Of a stretch of 27,979 nucleotides of DNA, positions 1 through 7,852 are shown piece by piece. The position numbers and the translations under genes are program-made. The first letter of the stretch is position 1. Every line of letters starts with the position of its first letter. The notes beneath the pieces were generated by a model. That model was not told where the DNA came from. It was given only the letters and a program-made list of their open reading frames with translations, and made no database searches. This DNA is from Syntrophobacterales bacterium (GTDB taxonomy: Bacteria; Desulfobacterota; Desulfobaccia; Desulfobaccales; 0-14-0-80-60-11): positions 1-27,979 of the forward strand of contig JALNYP010000051.1 of assembly GCA_023229795.1 (NCBI GenBank), given 5' to 3'.

Positions 1-1
1 C

Positions 2-73
2 CGGCGGCAGGCCCGACAGACCATGGCCGAAGTGCGGGACGCCATTGGCTTTAGCCAGAAATTCCAATTATAG
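2..73 (+). CDS. trpS: C-terminal end of a probable tryptophanyl-tRNA synthetase (partial)
   Basis: The frame starting at base 2 is open from the window edge to a TAG at 71-73 and encodes 23 residues, including the stretch TMAEVRDAIGF. The pattern of basic and Ala residues followed by T-M-x-E-V-R-x-x-(I/M/L)-G is typical of the last helix of bacterial TrpS, which charges tRNA-Trp in the cytoplasm. A TrpS gene beside rluB and an M50 protease is plausible for this kind of genome. Only the tail is visible, so the identity rests on about 12 residues. ScpB or another helical C-terminus cannot be excluded. Confidence 0.45.
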   Translation, partial: RRQARQTMAEVRDAIGFSQKFQL

Positions 74-79
74 GCTGGT

Positions 80-104
80 AGGGGCGACCCGCTGGGTCGC
101 CCTT
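80..104 (+). terminator. GC-rich hairpin after the first gene
   Basis: GGGCGACCC (82-90) and GGGTCGCCC (94-102) form a perfect 9-bp stem with loop GCT, extendable by an A-T pair and a G-T wobble. Only two T residues follow, so it is a weak intrinsic terminator at best. The same type of palindrome is often dispersed in GC-rich genomes, so it may instead be a repeat element. Confidence 0.4.
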
Positions 105-138
105 AGCCCCCTCTCTCAGGAATCTCATCACCTAAACC

Positions 139-864
139 ATGACCACCGAGCGCTTACAAAAATTTCTCTCTCAGGCCGGGGTGGCCTCGCGCCGGGCCGC
201 GGAAGAAATTATCCGGGCCGGCCGGGTAATGGTCAACGGCCAGGTGGTCACCGAGATGGGGGTCAAGGTCGATCCCGACCGGGATATAGTCAGGGTGGAC
301 GGCCGCCCGGTCAAAGTGACGGCCGCGCCCGTGGTCCTCATGTTGCACAAGCCCTCGGGCTACGTCTGCACCACCAGCGACCCCCAGGGCCGCCGGGTGG
401 TCATGGAGCTGTTGAGCCGGGTGCCGGTCCGGCTCTATCCCGTGGGGCGCCTGGATTACGACGCCACCGGTTTGCTGCTCTTTACCAACGACGGGGAGTT
501 GGCCTATCGCCTGACCCATCCCAGTTATCACGTGCCTCGCACTTATCGGGTGACCGTAACCGGCGAGATGACCCGGGAGGCGGTGCGGCGCCTGGCCGCC
601 GGCGTGGACCTGGACGGACGCCTGGTTTACCCGGAAGTCCGGGTGAACAAGCGGGAAGCGGCCAAGACCGTGCTGGAAGTCACCGTGCACGAAGGCAGGT
701 ACCACTTGGTCAAGCGTCTGATGGAGCAAGTGGGACACCCGGTGTTGAAATTGAAACGCATCGCCTTCGGTCCGCTCCGGCTGGAGAGGCTGAACCGGGG
801 AACTTACCGGGAGCTCACCGAGCGGGAGGTGGCAGCTTTGAAAGCTGAGGTGGAACTGGCGTGA
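139..864 (+). CDS. rluB: RsuA/RluB-family 23S/16S rRNA pseudouridine synthase
   Basis: This 241-residue protein isomerises a uridine in ribosomal RNA to pseudouridine in the cytoplasm. An S4 RNA-binding domain covers about residues 3-58 (LQKFLSQAGVASRRAAEE, then a basic patch). The catalytic domain follows, with HKPSGYVCT at 70-78 and the family motif GRLDYDATGLLL at 103-114, where Asp106 is the expected catalytic aspartate. Length is normal for RluB. The ATG at 139 puts the S4 domain at the very N-terminus, as expected. The stop overlaps the GTG of the next gene by three bases, suggesting translational coupling. RluB is favoured over RsuA by overall resemblance only, so the exact rRNA site is uncertain. 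Confidence 0.85.
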   Translation: MTTERLQKFLSQAGVASRRAAEEIIRAGRVMVNGQVVTEMGVKVDPDRDIVRVDGRPVKVTAAPVVLMLHKPSGYVCTTSDPQGRRVVMELLSRVPVRLYPVGRLDYDATGLLLFTNDGELAYRLTHPSYHVPRTYRVTVTGEMTREAVRRLAAGVDLDGRLVYPEVRVNKREAAKTVLEVTVHEGRYHLVKRLMEQVGHPVLKLKRIAFGPLRLERLNRGTYRELTEREVAALKAEVELA

Positions 865-1790
865 GCTCTGAGGAGAGACCGTTCGGACCGGCAATGACTC
901 CGGACCCGTTTCTGGAGCCGGAGTTCGTGCCGCCCTGGGGGCCTCCCCAGCCGCAGCGGCTCTGGCTGCATGTGGCGTTATTCCTGGCCACGCTGGCCAC
1001 CACCATCATTGCCGGAGCGCTTCAGCAGGGAGTCAATCCGCTGGAAACCCCCGAGTTGCTCTATAAAGGCATCCCGTTTTCCTTCACCCTGCTCCTAATC
1101 CTGGGCACCCACGAAATGGGCCATTACCTGGTGTCCCGGAAACACCGGTTGGACGTGACGCTGCCTTTCTTCATCCCCGCGCCGCCCATCCCCTTTATCA
1201 TTGGCACTTTCGGGGCCTTCATCCGCATCCGCTCTCCCATCCGGGACAAGCGGGCGCTGTTGGACGTGGGCTGCGCCGGGCCGCTGATCGGCGTCCTGGT
1301 CTCCATCCCGGTCATCCTGGTGGGACTGAAACTGTCCGTGGTCACCGTCATGGGCGGACATGGGGAAGAATTGACCCTGGGCGAACCCCTGTTATTCAAG
1401 TTGCTGAGTTGGGTGGTCTTTGGGCATCTGGGGCCAGAGGAAAATGTCATCCTTAATCCGGTGGCCTTTGCCGGTTGGATCGGCCTCTTAGTCACGGCCC
1501 TCAACCTGTTGCCCGTGGGGCAACTGGACGGGGGGCATGTGGCCTATGCCCTGTTTCCCGATTACCACCGCTATATCTCCCTGGGCGTTCTCGGCCTCCT
1601 GGTGGTCTGCGGCCTGCTGTTCTGGAAAGGTTGGCTGATGTGGGCCGCGCTCCTGGCCTTCCTGGGCTGGCGCCACCCGCCGCCGTATCAGTTTTGGGTC
1701 CCCCTGGACCGCCGCCGCCGGATCCTGGGACTTATCACCATCGTCGTGTTCATCTTGACCTTTACCCCCGCGCCTTTTATGCTGGATTAG
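861..1790 (+). CDS. Site-2 protease family (M50) membrane metalloprotease
   Basis: This 309-residue polytopic membrane protein has the hallmarks of intramembrane zinc proteases of peptidase family M50. HEMGH at residues 84-88 supplies two zinc-ligand histidines and the catalytic Glu. NLLPVGQLDGGH at 215-226 supplies the third ligand, Asp223. About six hydrophobic segments are visible, with no PDZ domain and no long periplasmic insert. The compact form with the FIPAPP segment after HExxH resembles uncharacterised bacterial and plant EGY-like S2P proteins. The GTG start overlaps the preceding stop as GTGA and has GAGGTGG about 8 nt upstream; the ATG at 895 is an alternative. Its substrate cannot be read from the sequence. 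Confidence 0.88.
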   Translation: MSSEERPFGPAMTPDPFLEPEFVPPWGPPQPQRLWLHVALFLATLATTIIAGALQQGVNPLETPELLYKGIPFSFTLLLILGTHEMGHYLVSRKHRLDVTLPFFIPAPPIPFIIGTFGAFIRIRSPIRDKRALLDVGCAGPLIGVLVSIPVILVGLKLSVVTVMGGHGEELTLGEPLLFKLLSWVVFGHLGPEENVILNPVAFAGWIGLLVTALNLLPVGQLDGGHVAYALFPDYHRYISLGVLGLLVVCGLLFWKGWLMWAALLAFLGWRHPPPYQFWVPLDRRRRILGLITIVVFILTFTPAPFMLD

Positions 1791-1860
1791 CCTGCCGCGG
1801 CGGGATTTAAGTTTATCAATCCAGCCCGGCTGGCCGATCATGAAACCAGAGGAGTGGATG

Positions 1861-2277
1861 ATGATGAGATGGGCGAGCCTGCTCTTGGTGGGAATTTTGC
1901 TGGGCTTTTTCGCGCTGCCGGCTGCGGCGGAGGTGATCGGCGATAGCGACGCCCAGGTGCAGGCGGTGGCCGACCCTATCCTAAATACGGTGCTGAAAGG
2001 GTTCGATAGCGGTAATTACGGGTTATATTCTCAAAACTTCGACGACACCTTGAAGGATGCAATAACTGAGAAGAAATTCGCCCAAGTCAGGGGTGGCATC
2101 CTGAAAACCCTGGGCAAATACGAGTCCCGCACCTATTTGGGATTTCTGCGCCAGGGCAAAACCACGGTGGTCCTCTGGAAAGGGAAATTCACCCGGAACG
2201 ACGATGATGTCCTGATCCGGCTGGTGCTGTCCCGCCGGGGCGATAAGGTCCAGGTGCTGGGGTTATGGTTTCAATAG
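1861..2277 (+). CDS. Small exported protein, DUF3887-like
   Basis: A Sec signal peptide (hydrophobic run after MMRW, ending near LPAAAE) leads into a soluble domain of roughly 110 residues. The domain opens with a helix, has a G-x-Y-x-x-Y-S-x-x-F segment, and ends in alternating hydrophobic strands (TVVLWKGKF, LIRLVLSRR, VQVLGLWFQ). This resembles the DUF3887/NTF2-like fold of small periplasmic proteins with no known reaction. The first in-frame ATG is at 1840, but AGAGGAG at 1848-1854 lies inside that version and is well spaced for the ATGs at 1861 or 1864. I therefore chose 1861. Nothing in the neighbourhood gives a function. Confidence 0.72.
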   Translation: MMRWASLLLVGILLGFFALPAAAEVIGDSDAQVQAVADPILNTVLKGFDSGNYGLYSQNFDDTLKDAITEKKFAQVRGGILKTLGKYESRTYLGFLRQGKTTVVLWKGKFTRNDDDVLIRLVLSRRGDKVQVLGLWFQ

Positions 2278-2311
2278 GCGGCTTGGCCGCGATAACTGAG
2301 GTTGCTTAATC

Positions 2312-2860
2312 ATGTTGGATGACGCGGCTCTGTATAAATTCTGCCCCCTGTGCGGCGGCAGGCTGGAGAAGCGCCTGATCAAACCCGGAGAGCCCCGGCG
2401 TCTGATGTGCACCGCGTGCGGCTTCATCTTCTACCTCGACCCCAAGTTGTCGGTTATTGCTGTGATCCCCATGAACAACGGGGTGGTTATGGTGCGGCGG
2501 GCCATCGAACCGGGTTACGGCCTCTGGGTAGTGCCCGGGGGGTTCGTGGACCGGGGGGAACTGGTGGAGGAGGCGGTGGTGCGGGAGACCCAAGAGGAGA
2601 CCTGCCTGACCGTGCGTCCCTTGCGGCTGCTCAATATCTATTCCTACCCCAATCAACCCACCGTAGTGGCGGCCTACGTCACGGAGTATATCGCCGGAGA
2701 ACTCGTTGCCGCGGACGAAGTCCTGGAAGCCCGGGTCTTTGGATTGCATGAGATTCCCTGGCCCGAAATTGCCTTTGCCTCCACTAAGGAGGCCCTGCGG
2801 GAATATCTCATCAGCAGTAAGCAGGGGGCGAAACGTGGCGAGCCTTTGGCTCACCCTTGA
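2312..2860 (+). CDS. Nudix hydrolase with N-terminal zinc ribbon
   Basis: This 182-residue cytoplasmic protein likely hydrolyses a nucleoside diphosphate linked to another group, as Nudix enzymes do. A four-Cys zinc ribbon is formed by CPLC (11-14) and CTAC (33-36). The Nudix box runs from Gly77 to Glu96: G-x5-E83, then R91-E92-T-Q-E95-E96, so the metal-binding glutamates are intact. The usual Gly just after the box is replaced by Cys98. The ribbon-plus-Nudix layout is shared with NudC (NADH pyrophosphatase) and many ADP-ribose-type enzymes, so the substrate is open. Only a weak TGAGG precedes the ATG. It lies between the small exported protein and pyrE on the same strand. Confidence 0.87.
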   Translation: MLDDAALYKFCPLCGGRLEKRLIKPGEPRRLMCTACGFIFYLDPKLSVIAVIPMNNGVVMVRRAIEPGYGLWVVPGGFVDRGELVEEAVVRETQEETCLTVRPLRLLNIYSYPNQPTVVAAYVTEYIAGELVAADEVLEARVFGLHEIPWPEIAFASTKEALREYLISSKQGAKRGEPLAHP

Positions 2861-2877
2861 ATCATGAAGCGGCAGGT

Positions 2878-2901
2878 GGGGCGGGCCTCCGCGCCCGCCT
2901 C
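2878..2901 (+). terminator. Hairpin after the Nudix gene, weak terminator candidate
   Basis: GGCGGGC (2880-2886) pairs with GCCCGCC (2893-2899), extendable by G-T and G-C pairs outward, leaving a six-base loop. No T-run follows directly, although an AT-rich stretch with a T5 run appears at 2931-2935. It lies 18 bases past the Nudix stop and could end that transcript. Confidence 0.35.
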
Positions 2902-2966
2902 CTCAGAAATAAAGTTGAAAAATGGTGAACTTTTTCTCATGGGGCGCGGTTCGTGCCCTGCCTCAA

Positions 2967-2994
2967 CCTTGAACTTTGAACCTTGAACTTTGAA
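2967..2994 (+). repeat. Four tandem heptamers just upstream of pyrE
   Basis: Four consecutive 7-bp units of form C(C/T)TTGAA are followed by a partial fifth (CTTTT). The array ends 25 bp before the chosen pyrE start, next to its ribosome-binding region. A copy-number change here would alter promoter or leader spacing for pyrE. Confidence 0.75.
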
Positions 2995-3019
2995 CTTTTC
3001 AAAACTCCCGGAGCAAACC

Positions 3020-3568
3020 ATGGACCAGGCACGCCGGCAACTCCTAAAACTCCTTAAAGAAAAATCGTTTCGTTACAGCCCCGAGAAGCCGTTCACGCTG
3101 GTCTCGGGGAGAGTGAGCCCGTATTATGTCGATTGCCGGCCCACCACCCACAACGCCCAGGGGCTGGCCCTCATCGGCAAGATCTGCTTCGAGCTGATCC
3201 GGGACTTGCAGGTGGACGCCATCGGCGGCCTCACCATGGGTGCGGACCCCATCGCCCATGCCGTGGCCCTTACCAGTTATCTGCAGGGTCGGCCAATCAA
3301 CGCCTTTTCAGTCCGCCAGCAACCCAAGGCCCACGGCACCGGCGGACTGCTGGTGGGGGATGTGCGCCCCGGGAACCGGGTGGTGGTGGTGGAAGACGTA
3401 GTCACCACCGGCGGCTCCACCCTGAGGGCGGTGGCCGCAGCTCGGGACTTCGGCCTCGAGGTGGTCAAGGTGCTCATCCTGGTGGACCGCCAGGAAGGCG
3501 GCAAGGAAGCGGTAGCGGAGAAAGTGCCGGACGTAGAAGCGGTATTTACGATCTCGGATTTGCGCTAG
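3020..3568 (+). CDS. pyrE: Orotate phosphoribosyltransferase
   Basis: The enzyme joins orotate to PRPP to make OMP in de novo pyrimidine synthesis, in the cytoplasm. The protein has 182 residues from the chosen start. F25 to R31 (FTLVSGR) and YYVDCR at 35-40 are family motifs. The flexible catalytic loop RQQPKAHGT spans 99-107. The PRPP-binding motif EDVVTTGGST spans 125-134. The ATG at 3020 has GGAG at 3010-3013 with 6-nt spacing; the in-frame TTG at 2990 would add ten residues encoded by the repeat tract and is less likely. The gene stands alone, away from other pyr genes. Confidence 0.93.
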   Translation: MDQARRQLLKLLKEKSFRYSPEKPFTLVSGRVSPYYVDCRPTTHNAQGLALIGKICFELIRDLQVDAIGGLTMGADPIAHAVALTSYLQGRPINAFSVRQQPKAHGTGGLLVGDVRPGNRVVVVEDVVTTGGSTLRAVAAARDFGLEVVKVLILVDRQEGGKEAVAEKVPDVEAVFTISDLR

Positions 3569-3797
3569 CACCCTGTTTTTGACCTAATGGGCAATATTAA
3601 GAATTTCTTTGAGAGTGGTAAGTAGTTTATACTAAGCCATATTTCCACAGGATTGATCGAGAGGGCCTTGCAGTTTGAGCCGATTTGGGGTTGACCCGAG
3701 AGGAAATATTTGTTAAGGAGTAAAGAAACTCCCATATTTTCTGCCCGTTGTCGAAGCTTCCCCTTTTTTTTAGAATTCTTGCCCAGAGAGAGTATCG
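3569..3797. other. Intergenic region between pyrE and the M23 peptidase gene
   Basis: This 229-bp stretch is richer in A+T than its neighbours. It holds no convincing ORF or strong hairpin. A TTGACC near 3690 has no good partner box at the right spacing, so I call no promoter. The promoter of the M23 gene presumably lies here. Confidence 0.4.
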
Positions 3798-4958
3798 ATG
3801 TTCCTCAAGGGAGTCTGGTTCCTCATCGCCGGGGTTTTATTGTTGGGTCATATTCCTGCCCTGGCTGAGCCATACCGTATGGTAAACAAAGATGGGGTCA
3901 TCTTCTACTACTTTTCCAGCCGGGAACCCAACCCACCCAGGCGGGCGGGCAACAACACCCCCAAAATTCGGGGGGAGGCCTGGGTCCAAGTATCGCCACC
4001 ACACCATAAGCCATCCCCCGCCTCGGCCCAAGGGCCGTCCCAGGTAAAATCTAAGGTTAAACCCGCTGCCGTCCCGCCCGCAAGCGCCCCAGCTCTGGCG
4101 CCATTGAGGCTGGGAAAGGCCGGGGAGGTGCAAGTTGCCCCGCCGAAAAATGCCGGAAGCATGATATTGGCGGGCACGGACTACCTGATGGGCTTGCTGA
4201 CGAAATTGGGTTGCCGTTACCCTCTGGTTTCGCCTGCCTATGCCGCTTACCCGCGGGAGAGCCGTCCCCAGAATGTTTCTGCCGCCCAGACGCCTCGGAT
4301 AGCGGTCCCGGAGGGCTGGCAAAACTTGCTTAAGTACGCTCAGGAACAGCCTGCTTTCTTCATGGAGTCAGGCTCACTCAGCTATAGATTCCCAGTAGCT
4401 GGCCCCTTCTCCTTCCGGGACAGCTGGGGCGATAGCCGCAGTAGGGGGCGAATGCATCGAGCGGTGGATATTTTTGCCCCGGAGGGGGCGCCGGTCTATG
4501 CCCTAACGACCGGAGTCATCGATAGCCTGGCGTCTCTTCCCGAAGCTGGCATTACCCTGTTCTTGAAAGGTCATGACGGCAGAGGATATGGCTACATGCA
4601 CCTGCAAGGATATGCTCCGGGCCTGGCCGAGGGCAAATTGGTGCGGACGGGCGAGCTGATCGGCTATGTGGGCCGCACCGGAATGCAGACGTCCGCGGCG
4701 CATCTCCACTTTCAGGTTTATGCCGACCATCGCTTAGGTAAAGATGAACTCCTTAATCCCTATAGTTTTCTGGTCCAGTTATGCCATGGCATCGGGGTCA
4801 CCGACTTATATCAGCATCAAATTGCCCGATTAGAGGATCCGAGGCCGAGAGTCAAAGGGATACAAGTTTATAGAAGTTCTAACCATGCATCTATAGGAAG
4901 GCGCGTTCGTCAATTTAACGTCAAGGATTCCTCAGTATTGGTAATAAGAAATTATTAA
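3798..4958 (+). CDS. Exported M23 (LytM-type) metallopeptidase with DUF4124-like N-terminus
   Basis: This 386-residue protein is predicted to cut peptidoglycan cross-links in the periplasm, or to regulate amidases if inactive. A signal peptide (about residues 1-23, ending PALAEP) is followed by a short DUF4124-like segment, YRMVNKDGVIFYYFS. A long Pro/Ala/Ser linker covers about 60-170. The LytM domain covers about 198-325, with all expected zinc and catalytic residues visible: H220 and D224 (HRAVD), H268 in YMHL, and H302/H304 in HLHF. An active enzyme is therefore likely. Roughly 60 basic residues follow the domain. AGAGAG precedes the ATG. It converges on the heparinase-like gene and shares its terminator. 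Confidence 0.86.
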   Translation: MFLKGVWFLIAGVLLLGHIPALAEPYRMVNKDGVIFYYFSSREPNPPRRAGNNTPKIRGEAWVQVSPPHHKPSPASAQGPSQVKSKVKPAAVPPASAPALAPLRLGKAGEVQVAPPKNAGSMILAGTDYLMGLLTKLGCRYPLVSPAYAAYPRESRPQNVSAAQTPRIAVPEGWQNLLKYAQEQPAFFMESGSLSYRFPVAGPFSFRDSWGDSRSRGRMHRAVDIFAPEGAPVYALTTGVIDSLASLPEAGITLFLKGHDGRGYGYMHLQGYAPGLAEGKLVRTGELIGYVGRTGMQTSAAHLHFQVYADHRLGKDELLNPYSFLVQLCHGIGVTDLYQHQIARLEDPRPRVKGIQVYRSSNHASIGRRVRQFNVKDSSVLVIRNY

Positions 4959-5014
4959 GCATAAGAAACAGACTCTGACTGGACAAATCCCGCTTCGACA
5001 CCGGTTGATAAAAT

Positions 5015-5045
5015 AAAGCGTAATCCTGATGGGTTACGCTTTTTT
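5015..5045. terminator. Bidirectional Rho-independent terminator
   Basis: AGCGTAATCC (5017-5026) pairs with GGGTTACGCT (5031-5040), with one G-T wobble and loop TGAT; two further A-T pairs extend the stem. T6 (5040-5045) follows on the + strand. The opposite strand has a T-rich run (TTTATTTTAT) after the stem. It lies between convergent genes and can serve both. Confidence 0.9.
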
Positions 5046-5109
5046 ATGGCTGACTGCCCTGGTTTCGCCCTAGCATCAAAGCCCATCTGGGCGCCAGAAT
5101 CTATGACAA

Positions 5110-7029
5110 TTACCACTGCGCCAAGGGGGTGATCTGCGGCTCTAAAGATGCGGACTCCGTTTTTCCGGTCACTGGGGTCAGTACCACCACTAAACGGAGG
5201 TCGATCACCTCGGTCAAATGGATGGTCAGCTTGGACACCCCGCGGTTGTCCGCCTGGCATGGAGGGTGGGGAGATAAGGGCAAGGGGCACGCCGATACAA
5301 TTCTAAAGATCGCCCCTGGGGGGGAAAGAATCCGGGCGGTTAGACGCGCGGCTCCCTGAGACAGGGACGCCGTCCGTTGATCCTGGCTCAGGTGGACCTC
5401 GGCCGCAGTATGCATCGCCCACAGGACTTCGACAGGTTTCTCGGCCTGGATTTCGTCCTGAATCAGGACCTGCCGGCGGTCCCGCAGGGCCAGGCCGCGC
5501 CAGGCCCGCTTAACCTGCCGGGCATAGGCAGGGGTCAGATCAGCAATGGCCAGGGAAGAGTCCGGGTTCGAGCGAAAGCGCACAATCCTGGCGGCCGCTT
5601 CCGGGTCCTGGTCCGGCCCCGGACCGGGATTGATGACCAGGGTGTTGTGTCCTTCGGCCCGTCGCCGGTAATAATCCCAGCGGTTCTCCTCGAAATAGCC
5701 GGGCAGGTGATAGTCGTCTTTGCCCAGGTCCAGGGCCCAGCGCACCCCCTCGGCTTCCAGGATAAAGGTGCCCAGGTCCAGGTGGCTATGGCCGGCCCGG
5801 TTGTCTCCTGCTTTAAATCCCACAAAGACCCCTTGGGGGTCGTCCCAACTGCTGCGGAAGGTGGCTACCTCCACCCCGCGGAAATAGCGGTCCAGGGGCA
5901 GGCCGGCTTCCCGGGGACCTTCACCCTGGGACTCAAACCAGAGCAGATCCAGAGGGTGGACCTTGGTAGTTTCGCGGGCATACCAGGCAAACACGGGCTG
6001 CTGGAATTTGCGGGCCAGCCAGAACATCTGAGTGGTCCAAGGGATATGATCGTCTGCGTCGGCATAGTTGAAGGTGCGACCCCGCGGACCGGTCAGATAA
6101 AGGGGAAAATACCCGGTGGCGGCATAGCCGGGAGCTTCCGCCAGGCCGAAAGTTTGCCCCAGGGCGGTATCCAGGGCGGCCATGAACAGGGTGCTGTAAA
6201 AAGTGGCATAGCCCCAGTATGACGGACCTTCATAACATCCGCCATCCGGAGCGAACTTGGCCAGGGCTTGGGGCAGGGACCGCAAGGCCTCTTGCAGCAC
6301 CCTGGTCGCGGGTTCGGGATATTTCTCCCAGACGGCCAGGGCCCCCAGGCCGAGGCCGCCGTTACAGATCAGGTTCCAATTATAAGGAGACTTCACCCAC
6401 CAGCCGAAGGTTTCAGTTTTCTGGCGGGCTTGCAGGCCGGGTTTCAGTCCTTTGTCTCGAATGGCCCGGGCCAGGATGGCCCGTTGCTGCGGCAACCAGG
6501 TGTCGTAGAGCCAATCATAGGCGATGGCAAAGGCATGGGTCATTTCCGCAGTGTCCAAAAAGTGGGCCGGATGCCAGTCCGGAAAACGGGCCGCCGCGGC
6601 CAATTCCCGCCAGAGCCGCCGGGCAAAGCGATCCCCTCCTTCCAGACGCTGGAGCAGGGCGAGGACGTAAACCCGGCGCAACACCGTGCGGCTCACTTCC
6701 TGGAGTCCTTCGCCTCCCCTGAGGCGATAACTGCAGGGCCGCTCCCCCATGATCTCTAAGGCCTCCCGCCGCAACTCGCCGTACCACCGCCGGGCCAACT
6801 TATTTTCCTGGACGAGCTTTTTCACCCGGGCAAAGTCGTCCGGAGTCACCAGGAGGCGGGGATGGGTTTTTTTGAGCAGAGATTCCAGAACAGCCTGATT
6901 GGGGTAAACCGGCGCCGGGACCTCCGACGAGTCAGGGAAGATTGGCTGCGCCCAAAATAACAGGGCCAGGAGAAATGCCCCAACAATCAGGTGGCTTTTC
7001 GAGTAATTGCCAAACATTTTGAAACCCAT
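5110..7029 (-). CDS. Exported heparinase II/III-family (alginate-lyase-like) protein
   Basis: This 639-residue protein is probably a periplasmic polysaccharide lyase acting on a uronic-acid-containing polymer. A signal peptide or anchor spans about residues 12-32. An (alpha/alpha) toroid region follows (about 50-380), with SPYNWNLICNGG at 214-225 and YEGPSYWGY at 266-274. The C-terminal beta-rich heparinase II/III domain starts near 385, with NRAGHSHLDLGTF at 410-422. The Asn, Tyr and His positions match the expected catalytic set (N217 or N219, Y266 or Y271, H414 or H416), but exact assignment needs an alignment. The gene is last in the EPS gene run, fitting a role in trimming or clearing the exported polymer. 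The ATG at 7017 is an alternative start. Confidence 0.85.
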   Translation of the reverse strand: MGFKMFGNYSKSHLIVGAFLLALLFWAQPIFPDSSEVPAPVYPNQAVLESLLKKTHPRLLVTPDDFARVKKLVQENKLARRWYGELRREALEIMGERPCSYRLRGGEGLQEVSRTVLRRVYVLALLQRLEGGDRFARRLWRELAAAARFPDWHPAHFLDTAEMTHAFAIAYDWLYDTWLPQQRAILARAIRDKGLKPGLQARQKTETFGWWVKSPYNWNLICNGGLGLGALAVWEKYPEPATRVLQEALRSLPQALAKFAPDGGCYEGPSYWGYATFYSTLFMAALDTALGQTFGLAEAPGYAATGYFPLYLTGPRGRTFNYADADDHIPWTTQMFWLARKFQQPVFAWYARETTKVHPLDLLWFESQGEGPREAGLPLDRYFRGVEVATFRSSWDDPQGVFVGFKAGDNRAGHSHLDLGTFILEAEGVRWALDLGKDDYHLPGYFEENRWDYYRRRAEGHNTLVINPGPGPDQDPEAAARIVRFRSNPDSSLAIADLTPAYARQVKRAWRGLALRDRRQVLIQDEIQAEKPVEVLWAMHTAAEVHLSQDQRTASLSQGAARLTARILSPPGAIFRIVSACPLPLSPHPPCQADNRGVSKLTIHLTEVIDLRLVVVLTPVTGKTESASLEPQITPLAQW

Positions 7030-7069
7030 CCTCAGCCTACCGGGAAAATGGAGAACCTGCGCATCCTCA

Positions 7070-7837
7070 TTACTTGGGATCAGTCCCTGCAGTCCTGGCC
7101 AGCCGTCGGCGTTCTTGCAGGACTCTCAGGAGAAAGATGGTGTTGCCCCACAGGTAGCGCTTCGCCATACGCCGGGGTTCCAACAGTAACCGGAAGAGCC
7201 ATTCCAAACCATGTTCGGCCATCCATCTGGGGCAACGGGGGATCGCCCCGGCCCAATACTGGAAGCCGGCACCCACGGTCCAGAAGACCCGAGCCTTCAC
7301 CCGGGCATAATTATCCAAGATCCAACGCTGCTCCAGCGGCATGCCCAGGCCCACCATCAGAACGTCGGGGCTGAGGCGGTTGATTTCGGCAATAACCGCG
7401 TCGTTTTCAGGCCCCTCTTTTTGGAAAAACCCGTGGTGGGCGCCGAGAATCTGCAAACCCGGCGACGCGGCGGTCAATTTTCCAGCGGCTTGCTCCGCCA
7501 CTCCCGGAGGATTGCCCAACAGGTAAAGGCTATGACCTTGTCTGGCCATATGGGCCGCGGCCGGCCAGCCCAAGTCGGCCATAGTCTGGCGCGGCGGGAT
7601 CTGATACCCCAGGAGCCTGGCCCCCAGCACCACTCCGGCGCCATCCACGTAGACCAGATCGGCCCGCTGGTAGAACTCGGCCAGCCACGGCAGCCGCCAG
7701 GCCAGGTTGATCCCGTAAACGTTGGCGTCAATGATGAAACTTTGCCGCGGCAGGCCGATGAGGCGGGTGATTTCCCAGCAGATTTCCTCCGTGGTGCCGG
7801 GGGTGATCTTGATTCCCAGGAGTTCGAGACTTTCCAT
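7070..7837 (-). CDS. WecG/TagA/CpsF-family glycosyltransferase
   Basis: This 255-residue GT26 enzyme would transfer a sugar, typically ManNAc or a related N-acetyl hexosamine or its acid, onto a lipid-linked acceptor at the cytoplasmic membrane face. DANVYGINLA at 37-46 and VDGAGVV at 64-70 contain Asp65, the position of the proposed catalytic base in TagA. GLGMPLEQRW matches the family's GLGxPxQE block. The C-terminal basic segment with RRMAKRYLWGN resembles the membrane-contact appendage of the family. GGGGAG lies 9 nt before the ATG. It sits 15 bp downstream of the GT2 gene and 40 bp upstream of the heparinase-like gene, in one transcription unit. The donor sugar cannot be read from sequence. 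Confidence 0.92.
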   Translation of the reverse strand: MESLELLGIKITPGTTEEICWEITRLIGLPRQSFIIDANVYGINLAWRLPWLAEFYQRADLVYVDGAGVVLGARLLGYQIPPRQTMADLGWPAAAHMARQGHSLYLLGNPPGVAEQAAGKLTAASPGLQILGAHHGFFQKEGPENDAVIAEINRLSPDVLMVGLGMPLEQRWILDNYARVKARVFWTVGAGFQYWAGAIPRCPRWMAEHGLEWLFRLLLEPRRMAKRYLWGNTIFLLRVLQERRRLARTAGTDPK

Positions 7838-7852
7838 TAACCTGTTCTCCCC

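Noticed and set aside
45..848. Long + strand frame overlapping the pseudouridine synthase gene
   Set aside because: The protein is low-complexity Gly/Arg/Pro, a GC-rich shadow of rluB with no family resemblance.
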